NCBI RefSeq assembly: GCF_007559025.1
Contig: NZ_CP041765.1
Span: forward strand, 3,841,501 to 3,905,500
Source: Tomitella fengzijianii
GTDB lineage: Bacteria; Actinomycetota; Actinomycetes; Mycobacteriales; Mycobacteriaceae
Direction of reading: 5' to 3'
Length of the DNA: 64,000 bases
In this document: positions 45,480-54,809 of the stretch, piece after piece
How positions within the stretch are numbered: the stretch's first letter is position 1
Layout: each line of letters starts with the position of its first letter
Notes under the pieces: model-generated
What the model saw: only the letters and a program-made list of their open reading frames with translations
What the model was told of the DNA's origin: nothing
Database searches by the model: none
Translations under genes and position numbers: made by a program

Positions 45480-46253
45480 TCAGCCGACGACGGCGTCGAC
45501 GATCTGGACCTGCATGTTCGGCGCCGTCATGCCCCCCGGCCCCGGCTTGGTCCCGGCCGCTGCCACCTCGTCCAGCACCGCGAGCCCGGCCTCGTCGATG
45601 GTGCCGAACACCGTGTACTCGGGCGGCAGCGGCGAGTCCTTGTACACCAGGAAGAACTGGCTGCCGCCGGAGTGCGCACGGCCGGTGTTCGCCATGGCGA
45701 CGGTGCCGCGCGGGTAGACGTCCGTTCCCGACCCCATTCCCTCGGCCGGCGCGAGGTCCTGCGGGAACTCGTCGGGGACGGTGTAGCCGGGCCCGCCGCT
45801 GCCGGTGCCGGTGGGATCACCGCACTGCAACACGTAGATCCCCTGGGTGGTCAGCCGGTGGCACGGGGTGTCGTCGAAGTAGTTCTGCTGGGCCAGCGAC
45901 ACCATGCTCTCGACGGTGCACGGCGCCTGCGCGCGGTCGAGGGTGAGCCCGATGGCGCCCACCGACGTGTCCAGCGTCAACGGCACCGTGCCGGTGCTGG
46001 GCGGATTCGGATTCTCCGGCGGGTGCACGTTGCGCGCGGCCGCCTGCGGCGACGCGGTGAAGTCGCACATGCCCGACGCAGCGGTGGTGGGCGACGCGCC
46101 GGTGGTGGCCGTCGCCCCGGCGGCGCCGGTGGCGGACGTGGCGGCGGCCGCGTCGGATGAACCGTCGCTGCTGCCGCAGCCGGCCAGCACCAGGCCGGCG
46201 GCGGAGACGGCGACGGCGATGCGGGAGATCGATGTCCATCGTCCTGAAGTCAC
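45480..46253 (-). CDS. Secreted cyclophilin-type peptidyl-prolyl isomerase (lipoprotein)
   Basis: 257 residues from GTG 46253. Lipoprotein signal with VLAGC (cysteine at residue 26), an Ala/Thr/Ser-rich linker to about residue 65, then a cyclophilin domain (TVESMVSLAQQNYFDDTPCHRL; GTVAMANTGRAHSGGSQFFLVY; YTVFGTIDEAGLAVLDEV). It catalyses proline isomerisation in proteins outside the membrane. Some active-site positions differ from human-type cyclophilins (QFFLVY for QFFI), as is usual in actinobacterial forms. A TATCCT -10 element 6 nt upstream suggests a leaderless transcript. Confidence 0.92.
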   Translation of the reverse strand: MTSGRWTSISRIAVAVSAAGLVLAGCGSSDGSSDAAAATSATGAAGATATTGASPTTAASGMCDFTASPQAAARNVHPPENPNPPSTGTVPLTLDTSVGAIGLTLDRAQAPCTVESMVSLAQQNYFDDTPCHRLTTQGIYVLQCGDPTGTGSGGPGYTVPDEFPQDLAPAEGMGSGTDVYPRGTVAMANTGRAHSGGSQFFLVYKDSPLPPEYTVFGTIDEAGLAVLDEVAAAGTKPGPGGMTAPNMQVQIVDAVVG

Positions 46254-46259
46254 CAGCGC

Positions 46260-46265
46260 AGGATA
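46260..46265 (-). promoter_or_regulatory. -10 element of a probable leaderless cyclophilin transcript
   Basis: TATCCT on the minus strand, six bases before the GTG start, with no ribosome-binding site between. Confidence 0.45.
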
Positions 46266-46284
46266 TGCCACCGCACCGGCGTCG

Positions 46285-47976
46285 TCACCGTCGCGCGAGC
46301 ACCGCCCGCACCCCGCCCGGTCTCCGGCGCGGTCGCCGCGTCCCGCCCGGCCGGGAGACGGCATTCCGGCCGAGGACCCTTCCCGGCACGTCCGGCGCCC
46401 CGTCGAGCACGCCGCCCGCCGGGTCGTCCACGGCCTGACCATCGCCCGGCGGCGGCTCCGTCCGCACCAGGTCCTCGCCCGGCCGGTAGATCTGCCTGAT
46501 CACCAGCGCGCACAGCGCCACGACGGCGATGTCACGCACCAGGACGGTGGCCGTGAACCACTGTTCCGGCAGGCCCATGTTCGATACGCCCAGGTAGAAC
46601 ATCATCCGCGGCACCCACACCAGGGCGTCGACGGTCATCCAGGCCAGCAGGATCCGGCGGTGCGGCAGGGCCAGCACCGCGAGCGGAACCAGCCACAACG
46701 AGTATTGCGGACTCCACACCTTGTTGGTCAGCAGGAACGCGGCCACCACGAGGAAGCACAGCTGCGCGACGCGCGGGCGGCGGCGCGCGGTGAGGCCGAT
46801 CGCCAGGATCCCCACGCAGGCGGCGGCGAACAGCGCCATCGTCACCAGATTGAGGGTCGACGGCGATTCGCCCTGCGCGAGCGGACCGTCGAACCCCGTC
46901 CACCCGGTGAACGACGCGATGACGTTGTAGATCGAATCCGGATCCATGGGTCGCGACCGGTTGAGCCGGAAGAACTCCGACCAGCCGTCGGGGTAGAGCA
47001 CGGCGATCGGCAGGTTGACGGCCGCCCACGCGGCGACGGCCCCGGCGGTCGCCTTCCACCACGCGCGCATCCGCCCGGACCGGATGCACAGCACCAGCAG
47101 AGGCCCCAGCAGCAGCGCCGGATACAGCTTGGCCGCCGCCCCGAGGCCCAGCAGCACGCCGGCGAGCACCGGTCTGCGACGCGCCCACGCCAGCAACCCG
47201 CCCATTGCGAACGCGGTGGCGAGCGCGTCGAAGTTGGTGAAGGCGTGCACCAGAACCAGCGGGCTCACGGCGATCAGCACCGCGTCCCACGGTCGCCGGC
47301 GGCCCGACAGCGAAGAACTGGCCCACACGGTGATCAGCCAGGCCAGGGCCAGCCCCGCCGCCACCACGTTGAAGTAGATGACCACCTCGAGCGCGCCCGG
47401 CAGCACACCGGCGTCGGCGCCCGCATGCCAGACCTTCGCGATACGCATCGCCGCGTACTGGTAGAGCCCGGAGAGCACCGGGTACTCCATGTGCCGGATC
47501 ACCGGCTGCCCGTCGGGGCCCACGGAGCCGTCGGTCCACGACGACTTGTAGGGGAACTCGCCCTGCGCGAGCTTCTCGATGCCGTACAGCGGAATCGTGT
47601 CGGAGTAGCACATGGCCACGTACTGGCGGCTGCCCCGCCAATCGAGGGTCTGGGCACCGTCGGGGCCGCCCGGGTACTGCTGGATGCACGGGGCTTTTCC
47701 CAGCCACGACAGCGCCAGTACCGCCAAAGACAGCGCCAGGAGCACGCGGAGCGGCGTGAAGAACCGCTGCCGCCCGATATCCGCGTGCAGGCCCACCGGC
47801 CCGCCGATCAGCGTGGACGCCCCGGCCGCCAGCGTGTCCGTGCGCGAGGGCAGGTCACGGTCCTGCACACCCGCAGGCGGAGGCCCGGGCGATGCGACGT
47901 CCCCCGGCGGAAAATCGGCGTCCCCCGGCGGAAACGCAGTATCCCCCGGGGGATCATGCGGGCCGGTGACGCTCAC
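46285..47976 (-). CDS. GT87 family membrane glycosyltransferase (Rv0051-like)
   Basis: 563 residues from GTG 47976, overlapping the ponA stop (GTGA). The N-terminal 60 residues are Pro/Gly/Asp-rich with a repeated FPPGD unit (47900-47955). Then about 10 membrane spans, with YVAMCYSDTIPLYGIEKL and MEYPVLSGLYQYAAMR as conserved outside loops and TNKVWSPQYSLWLVP near the end. It follows ponA directly, as Rv0051 follows ponA1 in M. tuberculosis, and presumably adds a sugar to an envelope polymer (known for the family, substrate not established). Confidence 0.9.
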   Translation of the reverse strand: MSVTGPHDPPGDTAFPPGDADFPPGDVASPGPPPAGVQDRDLPSRTDTLAAGASTLIGGPVGLHADIGRQRFFTPLRVLLALSLAVLALSWLGKAPCIQQYPGGPDGAQTLDWRGSRQYVAMCYSDTIPLYGIEKLAQGEFPYKSSWTDGSVGPDGQPVIRHMEYPVLSGLYQYAAMRIAKVWHAGADAGVLPGALEVVIYFNVVAAGLALAWLITVWASSSLSGRRRPWDAVLIAVSPLVLVHAFTNFDALATAFAMGGLLAWARRRPVLAGVLLGLGAAAKLYPALLLGPLLVLCIRSGRMRAWWKATAGAVAAWAAVNLPIAVLYPDGWSEFFRLNRSRPMDPDSIYNVIASFTGWTGFDGPLAQGESPSTLNLVTMALFAAACVGILAIGLTARRRPRVAQLCFLVVAAFLLTNKVWSPQYSLWLVPLAVLALPHRRILLAWMTVDALVWVPRMMFYLGVSNMGLPEQWFTATVLVRDIAVVALCALVIRQIYRPGEDLVRTEPPPGDGQAVDDPAGGVLDGAPDVPGRVLGRNAVSRPGGTRRPRRRPGGVRAVLARR

Positions 47977-50381
47977 GCACCACCGACGCCCGCAGGCAGC
48001 GCTCCGTAATCGGTGTCAGCGTCGGCACCGCCGCCTTCACCGCCAGGGCCGCCGGCGTTTCCGCCTGTGCCGCCGTCGCCGGTCGGGCCGGAATCGCCCC
48101 CGCCGCTCGGCTGCCCTCCATCGCCGTTGCCGTTTCCGTTGCCATCGCCGCCTCCGCCGCCGGCGGGCGGCGATTGACCCGCTCCGCCTCCGGCACCGCC
48201 GCCCGGCCCCTGCTCGTTGCCGCCCCTGTTCGGCGGGACGATCACCGGAACCGGCACGCCCATGATCTCCGTCTGCGTGATCTGCGGGAGCTGCAACTGC
48301 GGCTGCCGATCGTCACCGGGCGCCGTCGTCGGCGCCGGGCCGGTCGTCGTCGGCGCCGCGCCTGTCGTCGCGGTGGGCGACTCCCGCGTCCACTGCGGCA
48401 CGCCCGCCACGCCGCCGATGGCGGGGGGATCGGGGAAGCTCTCGTAGTCGGTGCCCTTGAGCGCGCCGTCCATCGCCGACTTCCAGATGTCCGAGGGCAG
48501 CCCCGAACCGTAGATCGTGTTGCCCGCATAGTTGGTCAACGGCTTGCCGCTCGTGATGTCGCCGACCCACACCGCGGTGCTCAGCGACGGCGTGAAGCCG
48601 ATCATCCAGGCGTCCTTGTTGGCGCCGGAATCGCCCAACTGGGTGGTGCCCGTCTTGGCGGCCGAGTCGCGCCCGCCGGCGAGGCTGTGCCCCCGCGAGT
48701 ACGCGGCGATGGGCTCCATCGCGGCGGTCACGTTGTCCGCGACGGCCTCGGACATGGCGCGTTCTCCGTCACCCGGTTCGTGGTCCAGCAGCACGTTCCC
48801 GTCGGAGGTGACGACCTTGGAGACGAAGAACGGATCGTGGTGGACGCCGGACGCCGCGAACGTGCCGAACGCCGAGGCCATGTCGAGCGGCCGCGACAGG
48901 TACTCGCCCAGGATGATGCCGTTCGACACATTGCCGTCGTCATTCTGCAGGCTCGTGCCCTCCACGCCCGGGATCTGCTTGGGGATGCCGGCCTTGTGGG
49001 CCATGTCCGCCACCGACTTCGAGCCGTGGTCCAGCGACAGCTCCATCCGGTAGAAGCTCGTGTTCAGCGACATCTTGAGCGCCTGCGCGATGGTGCACGA
49101 CCCGCAGGATTCGCCGCCGACGTTGCCGATATCGATGCCGTTCACGGTCAGCGGGGAGCTGTCGAACGTGGTCGCCAGCGAACGCCCCTCGTCCAGTAGA
49201 GCGGCCAGGCCGAACACCTTGAACGTCGAGCCCGTCTGCAACGGCGCGTTCGCGAAGTCGTAGCCGGTGCCGCTGGGCCCGCCGTAGTAGCCGCGTACCG
49301 CGCCCGTGCGCGGATCCACCGAGACCGCCGCCGTCCGCAGGGTGTCCGGCTCGCCCTCCAGCTTGCTCTTGGCGGCGTCGACGACGGAGTTCTGCACCTT
49401 GGGGTCGATCGTCGTGGTGATCTTGAGGCCGCCGGTGTTGATCTCCTGCTCGCTGATCCCGGCGTTCTTGAGCTCCTGGATCACCTGCGTCTTGATCAGG
49501 CCGTTGGGGCCGGCGAGCCGGTCCTCCTGGCCTTGGCTCTCGCCTGGTTCCAGCACCGTGGGGAACGTCATGGACGCACGCTTGGCGGGGTCGAGCGCGC
49601 CGGTCTCCACCATGCCGTCGAGCACGTAGTTCCAGCGCCCCTCCGCCATGTCCGGGTTGACCGACGGATCCAGCACGGAGGGACTGCGGATGACCTCGGC
49701 CAGCACCGCGCCCTGCGCGACGTCGAGCTGCTCCACCGGCACCCCGAAGTACGCCTCCGAGGCCGCCTCGACGCCGTACGCGCCGCGACCGAAGTAGATC
49801 GTGTTCAGGTAGGCCTCGAGAATCTGGTCCTTGGACCAGTTGCGGGTCATCTTGGCGGAGACGACCAGCTCCTTCATCTTGCGCCACAGCGAGCGGTCGG
49901 ATCCCACCAGCGCGTTCTTGACGTACTGCTGGGTGATGGTGGAACCGCCGCCCGCGTTGTCCCGACCCAGCACGTTGTCGCGTGCGGCGCGCAGGTATCC
50001 GGACACGGAGAACCCGGGGTTGGAGTAGAAGTTGCGGTCCTCCGCGGCGATCACCGCGTTGCGCACGTGCGGGGGGATCTGGTCGAGGTCGACGTCCTTG
50101 CGGTTGGCGCCCATCTCCGCCAGCACGGTGGTCCCGTCGTTGGCGACGATGGTGGCCGTCTGCGGGGCGCTGATCGAACCCGGCTGCGGGATGTCCGCCT
50201 GCCAGTAGTAGACCCCGCCCGCGGCGGCGCCGCCCACGATGAGCACCAGCAGGACGATGAGCCCGTACTTGACCGTCTTGCCGAAGATGCGCAATGCCTT
50301 GCGGCCGCCGGTGGGACCGGCACCGTGCGGATCGCCGCCATCGGGCTCGTCGTCGTGGGGCTCGGATGACCCCGGTGGCAT
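47973..50381 (-). CDS. ponA: Bifunctional penicillin-binding protein 1 (transglycosylase/transpeptidase)
   Basis: 802 residues from ATG 50381. A short cytoplasmic segment and one membrane span (residues about 38-58) come first. The GT51 domain has catalytic E114 in AAEDRNFYSNPG and GGGSTITQQYVKNAL. The transpeptidase domain has serine/lysine in TGSTFKVF (residue about 384), and KTGTTQLGDSGANKDAW (about 574). The last 140 residues are Thr/Pro then Gly-rich, typical of PonA1 tails. It polymerises and cross-links peptidoglycan outside the membrane. A TTG at 50390 is an alternative start. Confidence 0.97.
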   Translation of the reverse strand: MPPGSSEPHDDEPDGGDPHGAGPTGGRKALRIFGKTVKYGLIVLLVLIVGGAAAGGVYYWQADIPQPGSISAPQTATIVANDGTTVLAEMGANRKDVDLDQIPPHVRNAVIAAEDRNFYSNPGFSVSGYLRAARDNVLGRDNAGGGSTITQQYVKNALVGSDRSLWRKMKELVVSAKMTRNWSKDQILEAYLNTIYFGRGAYGVEAASEAYFGVPVEQLDVAQGAVLAEVIRSPSVLDPSVNPDMAEGRWNYVLDGMVETGALDPAKRASMTFPTVLEPGESQGQEDRLAGPNGLIKTQVIQELKNAGISEQEINTGGLKITTTIDPKVQNSVVDAAKSKLEGEPDTLRTAAVSVDPRTGAVRGYYGGPSGTGYDFANAPLQTGSTFKVFGLAALLDEGRSLATTFDSSPLTVNGIDIGNVGGESCGSCTIAQALKMSLNTSFYRMELSLDHGSKSVADMAHKAGIPKQIPGVEGTSLQNDDGNVSNGIILGEYLSRPLDMASAFGTFAASGVHHDPFFVSKVVTSDGNVLLDHEPGDGERAMSEAVADNVTAAMEPIAAYSRGHSLAGGRDSAAKTGTTQLGDSGANKDAWMIGFTPSLSTAVWVGDITSGKPLTNYAGNTIYGSGLPSDIWKSAMDGALKGTDYESFPDPPAIGGVAGVPQWTRESPTATTGAAPTTTGPAPTTAPGDDRQPQLQLPQITQTEIMGVPVPVIVPPNRGGNEQGPGGGAGGGAGQSPPAGGGGGDGNGNGNGDGGQPSGGGDSGPTGDGGTGGNAGGPGGEGGGADADTDYGALPAGVGGA

Positions 50382-50623
50382 GTAGACCAATGCGTCTCCA
50401 GATCGTTGCGGGCCCGCGGCGGGAGCTCGGCTGGGTTGTCACTTGCGGCCGCGGGTTGTTGGCCGGCGCACGCGTACTCCCGGGCGGCGGCGGTCTTCGC
50501 GCCGCAGGCATGCGGCAACCGCTATCCGGGACGTCGCGGCGGCGTGCGGTGCTGTTACGACTCCGCCGCGTTACGGCACCGTCGCACGCCGATACGCGGG
50601 GTCCGCGCGCACGATAGTACGGC

Positions 50624-51028
50624 TCACGAACCCGCGCTGCGCCGCCGCCGTGTGCCGCGAGGTTCCGGCACGCGGCCCAATACGTAGGACCGCACCAGGT
50701 GATTCCATCTGCAGGTTCGGCACACCTCGACCTCGTGCACAGTGAACTCCTCGTGCTTCGAGGCCAGCCGCTCCAGCTCTTCGATTGTACGGGCGGATCC
50801 GGACACCTGGCCCAGCCGCTCGCCGAAGACCCAGGATACGAGCGCCAGGGGCTCCTTGCGGCAGATGGGGCAGATCACGTCGCCGGACCGGCCGTGGAAC
50901 TGCGCGGCCCTCAGCAGGTACGGATCCGCGTCGCAGACCTCGTCCAGCCCGGTACGGCCGCCGGACACCGCTGCGAGTACGGATCTTCTCCGCAGCGCGT
51001 AGTCCACGACCTGCCGTTGCGTGTGCAC
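50624..51028 (-). CDS. DUF5318 protein (Rv0049-like)
   Basis: 134 residues from GTG 51028. Conserved hypothetical found beside ponA in Mycobacteriales. Start sequence VHTQRQVVDYALRRRSVLAA; two CxxC pairs (ICPICRKEP and EVCRTCRWNH), about 55 residues apart, suggest one bound zinc. No catalytic function is known. The ORF could extend upstream to 51250, but homology begins at 51028 and a TACCCT -10 element lies 6 nt upstream, indicating a leaderless mRNA. Confidence 0.85.
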   Translation of the reverse strand: MHTQRQVVDYALRRRSVLAAVSGGRTGLDEVCDADPYLLRAAQFHGRSGDVICPICRKEPLALVSWVFGERLGQVSGSARTIEELERLASKHEEFTVHEVEVCRTCRWNHLVRSYVLGRVPEPRGTRRRRSAGS

Positions 51029-51034
51029 CCGTTC

Positions 51035-51040
51035 AGGGTA
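51035..51040 (-). promoter_or_regulatory. -10 element of a probable leaderless DUF5318 transcript
   Basis: TACCCT on the minus strand, six bases before GTG 51028, with no ribosome-binding site between. Confidence 0.45.
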
Positions 51041-51114
51041 CGTGCACGCCCGTGCGCGCGAGAGGTGGCGAGTATCACATCGTGTCCACATGTCGACCGA
51101 GTGTGAATGTCGTC

Positions 51115-51142
51115 TATAGTTTCTACATATATCGGCGCGATA
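51115..51142 (+). promoter_or_regulatory. PadR-ino1 promoter region with palindrome
   Basis: TATAGT at 51115-51120 is a good -10 element. TATCG-GCG-CGATA at 51130-51142 is a palindrome just downstream, where a PadR repressor would block transcription. It lies about 75-100 bp before the PadR start. Confidence 0.5.
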
Positions 51143-51217
51143 CAAACAACGCACCGACCGATCCGGCACATCGAGTGCGGCCTGATCGGAACCGACTCGC
51201 CCGAAAGGCGGTGAAGC

Positions 51218-51814
51218 GTGCTCGAGCTGGCGATCCTCGGCCTCCTGCACGAATCACCCATGCACGGCTACGAGCTGCGCAAGCGACTGACCGGCCTGCT
51301 CGGCCCCTTCCGGGCGTTCTCATACGGCTCGCTGTATCCCACCCTCAAGCGCATGCAGGCCCACGGCCTGATCGCCGAGGAGGACGGAGCGGACGGCATG
51401 GTGCGGCGGCGGGCACGCAAGGTCTACCGTCTGACCCCCGCCGGCAAGGAACGCTTCGGGGAGCTGGTCGCGGACACCGGCCCGCAGAACTACACCGACG
51501 ACGGCTTCGGAGTGCACCTCGCCTTCTTCAGCCGCACGCCCGCCGAGGCCCGCATGCGCATCCTCGAGGGCCGGCGCCGGCAGGTGGAGGAACGCCGCGA
51601 GGGCCTGCGCGACGCGGTGGGACGCGCCTCCGGCCACATCAACCGCTACACCCGTCAACTCCACGAACTGAGCCTCGAGTCCAGCGAACGCGAGGTCCGC
51701 TGGCTCAACGAGGTCATCGCCGCCGAGTCCGGAGCGAGCCGGACCGACCCAATCGAACCGCCGACGATCAACGCGGCGGCCGCAAAGAAAGAAGGAGAAC
51801 CCGACCATGGGTGA
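51218..51814 (+). CDS. PadR family transcriptional regulator
   Basis: 198 residues from GTG 51218. N-terminal winged helix: [20 protein letters not shown] and [18 protein letters not shown], the PadR core. A C-terminal helical dimerisation domain follows, ending in a basic/Ala-rich tail. In M. tuberculosis the equivalent (Rv0047c) also precedes ino1. It overlaps ino1 by 8 nt, so the regulator and inositol synthase are co-translated; it probably represses this operon by binding the palindrome at 51130. Confidence 0.93.
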   Translation: MLELAILGLLHESPMHGYELRKRLTGLLGPFRAFSYGSLYPTLKRMQAHGLIAEEDGADGMVRRRARKVYRLTPAGKERFGELVADTGPQNYTDDGFGVHLAFFSRTPAEARMRILEGRRRQVEERREGLRDAVGRASGHINRYTRQLHELSLESSEREVRWLNEVIAAESGASRTDPIEPPTINAAAAKKEGEPDHG

Positions 51815-52907
51815 GAACAGCACCGCAGTGCGCGTAGCCATCGTGGGGGTGGGCAACTGTGCGTCATCCCTGGTCCAGGGCGTGCACTACTACAAGGACA
51901 CACCCGCCGATTCGACCGTGCCCGGCCTGATGCACGTCCGGTTCGGCCGCTACCACGTGCGCGACGTCCAGTTCGCCGCAGCTTTCGACGTGGACGCCAA
52001 GAAGGTCGGCTTCGACCTCTCCGAGGCGATCAACAACTCGGAGAACTGCACCATCAAGATCGCCGACGTGCCCCCCACCGACGTGATCGTGCAGCGCGGC
52101 CCCACGCTCGACGGCCTCGGCAAGTACTACAAGGAGACCGTCGAGGAGGCCGACGCCAAGCCCGTCGACGTCGTCCAGGCGCTCAAGGACGCGCAGGTGG
52201 ACGTCCTCGTCTCCTACCTCCCCGTGGGATCCGAAGAGGCCGACAAGTTCTACGCCCAGTGCGCCATCGACGCCGGCGTGGCGTTCGTCAACGCGCTGCC
52301 CGTCTTCATCGCCTCGGACCCGGTGTGGGCCCAGAAGTTCATCGACGCCGGCGTTCCGATCGTCGGCGACGACATCAAGAGCCAGGTGGGCGCCACCATC
52401 ACCCACCGCGTGATGGCCCGCCTGTTCGAGGACCGCGGCGTGGCGCTCGACCGCACCATGCAGCTCAACGTCGGCGGCAACATGGACTTCAAGAACATGC
52501 TCGAGCGCGAGCGCCTCGAGTCCAAGAAGGTCTCCAAGACCCAGGCCGTCACCAGCAACCTCAGCGGGTCCCTGGCCGGCAAGATCGACGACGAGAACGT
52601 CCACATCGGCCCGTCCGACTACGTCGGCTGGCTCAACGACCGCAAGTGGGCCTACGTGCGCCTCGAGGGCCGCGCCTTCGGCGATGTGCCCCTGAACCTC
52701 GAGTACAAGCTCGAGGTGTGGGACTCCCCGAACTCCGCCGGCATCATCATCGACGCCGTGCGCGCCGCGAAGATCGCCAAGGACCGCGGCCTCGCGGGCC
52801 CGATCCTCCCGGCCTCCGCGTACCTGATGAAGTCCCCGCCGGTCCAGATGGAGGACACCCACGCCCGCGAGGAGCTGGAAGCGTTCATCATCGGGGCGGA
52901 GGGCTGA
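51807..52907 (+). CDS. ino1: Myo-inositol-1-phosphate synthase
   Basis: 366 residues. Converts glucose 6-phosphate to 1L-myo-inositol 1-phosphate with NAD+ as internal redox cofactor; feeds phosphatidylinositol, lipoarabinomannan and mycothiol synthesis. NAD motif [13 protein letters not shown] at residues about 10-22; active-site blocks [14 protein letters not shown] and [12 protein letters not shown], and the lysine-bearing KMDD-equivalent region. Length is that of Rv0046c. The 3' end falls inside a 32-bp tandem repeat that duplicates the final codons and stop. Confidence 0.97.
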   Translation: MGENSTAVRVAIVGVGNCASSLVQGVHYYKDTPADSTVPGLMHVRFGRYHVRDVQFAAAFDVDAKKVGFDLSEAINNSENCTIKIADVPPTDVIVQRGPTLDGLGKYYKETVEEADAKPVDVVQALKDAQVDVLVSYLPVGSEEADKFYAQCAIDAGVAFVNALPVFIASDPVWAQKFIDAGVPIVGDDIKSQVGATITHRVMARLFEDRGVALDRTMQLNVGGNMDFKNMLERERLESKKVSKTQAVTSNLSGSLAGKIDDENVHIGPSDYVGWLNDRKWAYVRLEGRAFGDVPLNLEYKLEVWDSPNSAGIIIDAVRAAKIAKDRGLAGPILPASAYLMKSPPVQMEDTHAREELEAFIIGAEG

Positions 52908-52972
52908 CGCCCAAAGCATCTATCGGGGCGGAGGGCTGACGCCCAAAGCATCCATCGGGGCGGAGGGCTGAC
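52890..52972. repeat. 32-bp tandem repeat (2.6 copies) spanning the ino1 stop codon
   Basis: Units start at 52890, 52922 and 52954; the first two differ at one base and the third is partial (19 bp). Each contains GGGC-TGAC-GCCC, a small hairpin with the stop codon TGA in its loop. Tandem duplication of a gene's last codons plus stop leaves the protein unchanged. Confidence 0.9.
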
Positions 52973-52989
52973 CCCGCCCCCGCACGCCA

Positions 52990-53028
52990 CGACGGCCGCG
53001 CGTTCCACACCGGAACGCGCGGCCGTCG
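52990..53028 (+). terminator. Terminator of padR-ino1
   Basis: Perfect 17-bp arms (outermost pair C52990-G53028) with a 5-nt loop, followed by TGTTCT. Strongest hairpin in this part of the window. Confidence 0.9.
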
Positions 53029-53198
53029 GTGTTCTCCGCGCTCTCCGCACGATCCGTTTCCTCGGCTTTCCCGTGACACGGAATTCGACGTGGTCCCACC
53101 CGCACCTGAGGGTGTGTGCTGCCTCACAGCGCTACACGGACCCAGCGCCACGTCACACTCCGCAGTCAAGTCCCGGCGCACGGGGCGGGAAGGAAGCC

Positions 53199-54713
53199 AT
53201 GACCCCGACCACCCCGGTCGACACACCCGGCACAGCGGAGGAGAGCGGCTGGTCGCCCCGGCTCGCATTCTCGTTGTTCTCGATCGTGCTCGTCCTCGAG
53301 CTGCTCAGCGTCAGCTACATGATGATCGCGATGGCGCTGCCCGACATCGCCATGCACTATCAGACCACCCAGGCCGCCTGGCTCATCACGGCGTTCCTGC
53401 TGCTCGGCGCGGTCGCAGCACCGCTGGTGGGCAAGCTCGCCGACATCTACGGCAAACGCAAGCTGCTCATCGTCTGTCTGATCATCTCGGCGCTCGGATC
53501 GCTGATGTCCGCGCTGGCGGGCAGTTACGCGCTGATGATCGCCGGGCGCGCACTCGCCGGCATGCTCGTTCCTTGCCTGTTTCTGAGCTACTCGCTGATC
53601 CGTGACGTCTTCCCCTCGAAGACCGTTCCGCTCGCGGTGAGCATCGCGACCGCCGGCATGGGCCTGATCACCATCGCCGCGCCGTTCCTCACCGGTTGGC
53701 TGATCGACGACTTCGGCTGGCGCAGCATCTTCTGGTTCTTCACCGGCACGCTCGTGGTGCTCGGCGTCCTCGTCCTCGCGAGCACCCCCGAGTCCGCCGT
53801 GCGGCTGCGCTCGCGGGTCGACTTCGTCGGCGCGATCCTGCTGGGCGCCGGCATCGCCGGTGTGCTCGTCGCCGTCAGCTTCGGGCCCACCTGGGGCTGG
53901 GGCGCGGGCTCGACACTGCTGTACCTGTTCGGCGGCGTGGTGCTGCTCGGCGCCTGGCTGGCCTCGTCGCGGATCATCAGCGAGCCGCTGATGCGCCTCG
54001 ACATCCTGCGGCTGCGCCCGGTGCTGTTCACCGTGGCCGCCGCCGGCGCCGTCTACGGTGCCACCAGCGTCTACGCCACGATCCTGCCGAGCATGGCGAT
54101 GACGCCGTCGTCGCTGGGCCTGGGGTACGGCTTCGGCGTGGACGCCGAGGGCTTCGCGATCTTCCAGGTGCCGATCGGCGCGCTGACGATGGTCGGCGGC
54201 ATCATCGTCGGCCTGCTGTGCGCCCGCGGCATCGCCGCCCGCACGCTGCTGATCAACGGCTCCGCCCTCCTCATCCTCGGCGGCGTGCTCACCGCGCTGG
54301 AGAACGACAGCAAGGGCCTGCTGCTGCTGTGGGGCGCCGTCTTCGGCCTCGGCACGGGCCTCGGCTACGCCGCCATCCCCAACCTGGTGATCAAGGCCGC
54401 TCCGCCCGAGCTGCAGGCCTCCACGGCGAGCATGACCGGCGTGTCGCAGAGCCTCGTCGCCTCGATCACCCCGGTGATCGCCTACGCCGTCATGAACAAC
54501 TCGTTCATGGCCCCGATCGACCCGCAGCTGACTGGCGGGGCGGTGATGTACACGGAAGGCGGATTCGTCGCCGCGTTCCTCGTGGCCGCCGGCGCCGGCC
54601 TCGTCGCGCTGATCATGGCGCTCGGCATCCCGCGCGTGTTCACCCGGTTCGCCGCCTACACCGGCCCGTCCGCCACGGAGGCCGAGCCGGTCGCCGTCGC
54701 GGCGGCGGGCTGA
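53199..54713 (+). CDS. MFS transporter (multidrug-type)
   Basis: 504 residues with about 14 membrane spans, the DHA2-type layout. Motif A equivalents GKLADIYGKRKLLI between spans 2 and 3, and GRALAGMLVPCLFLSYSLIRD for motif B/C. Proton-driven exporters of this kind remove drugs, dyes or lipid-like compounds; the substrate is unknown. ATG 53199 follows GGAAGGAAG; a longer frame from 53073 is not needed. Followed by a 19-bp terminator stem. Confidence 0.9.
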   Translation: MTPTTPVDTPGTAEESGWSPRLAFSLFSIVLVLELLSVSYMMIAMALPDIAMHYQTTQAAWLITAFLLLGAVAAPLVGKLADIYGKRKLLIVCLIISALGSLMSALAGSYALMIAGRALAGMLVPCLFLSYSLIRDVFPSKTVPLAVSIATAGMGLITIAAPFLTGWLIDDFGWRSIFWFFTGTLVVLGVLVLASTPESAVRLRSRVDFVGAILLGAGIAGVLVAVSFGPTWGWGAGSTLLYLFGGVVLLGAWLASSRIISEPLMRLDILRLRPVLFTVAAAGAVYGATSVYATILPSMAMTPSSLGLGYGFGVDAEGFAIFQVPIGALTMVGGIIVGLLCARGIAARTLLINGSALLILGGVLTALENDSKGLLLLWGAVFGLGTGLGYAAIPNLVIKAAPPELQASTASMTGVSQSLVASITPVIAYAVMNNSFMAPIDPQLTGGAVMYTEGGFVAAFLVAAGAGLVALIMALGIPRVFTRFAAYTGPSATEAEPVAVAAAG

Positions 54714-54735
54714 CCGCCGCCGCACCGACTGCCGT

Positions 54736-54777
54736 TCGACGGCCGCGTGCTGCGCTACCGCAGCACGCGGCCGTCGA
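54736..54777 (+). terminator. Terminator of the MFS gene
   Basis: 19 perfect base pairs (54736-54754 with 54759-54777) and a 4-nt loop. The FKBP promoter begins immediately after it. Confidence 0.88.
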
Positions 54778-54795
54778 GCGTCGTCCCGCCATCGC

Positions 54796-54801
54796 TAGAG
54801 T
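54796..54801 (+). promoter_or_regulatory. -10 element of a probable leaderless FKBP transcript
   Basis: TAGAGT, eight bases before GTG 54810, with no ribosome-binding site between. Confidence 0.5.
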
Positions 54802-54809
54802 GGGCGCTC

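Noticed and set aside
45904-48009. Open frame of 701 codons on the plus strand
   Set aside because: Antisense to the cyclophilin and GT87 genes; Arg/Pro/His-rich with no recognisable motif.
52890-52972. CRISPR-like array after ino1
   Set aside because: Units are contiguous without spacers and derive from the gene end; a minisatellite.
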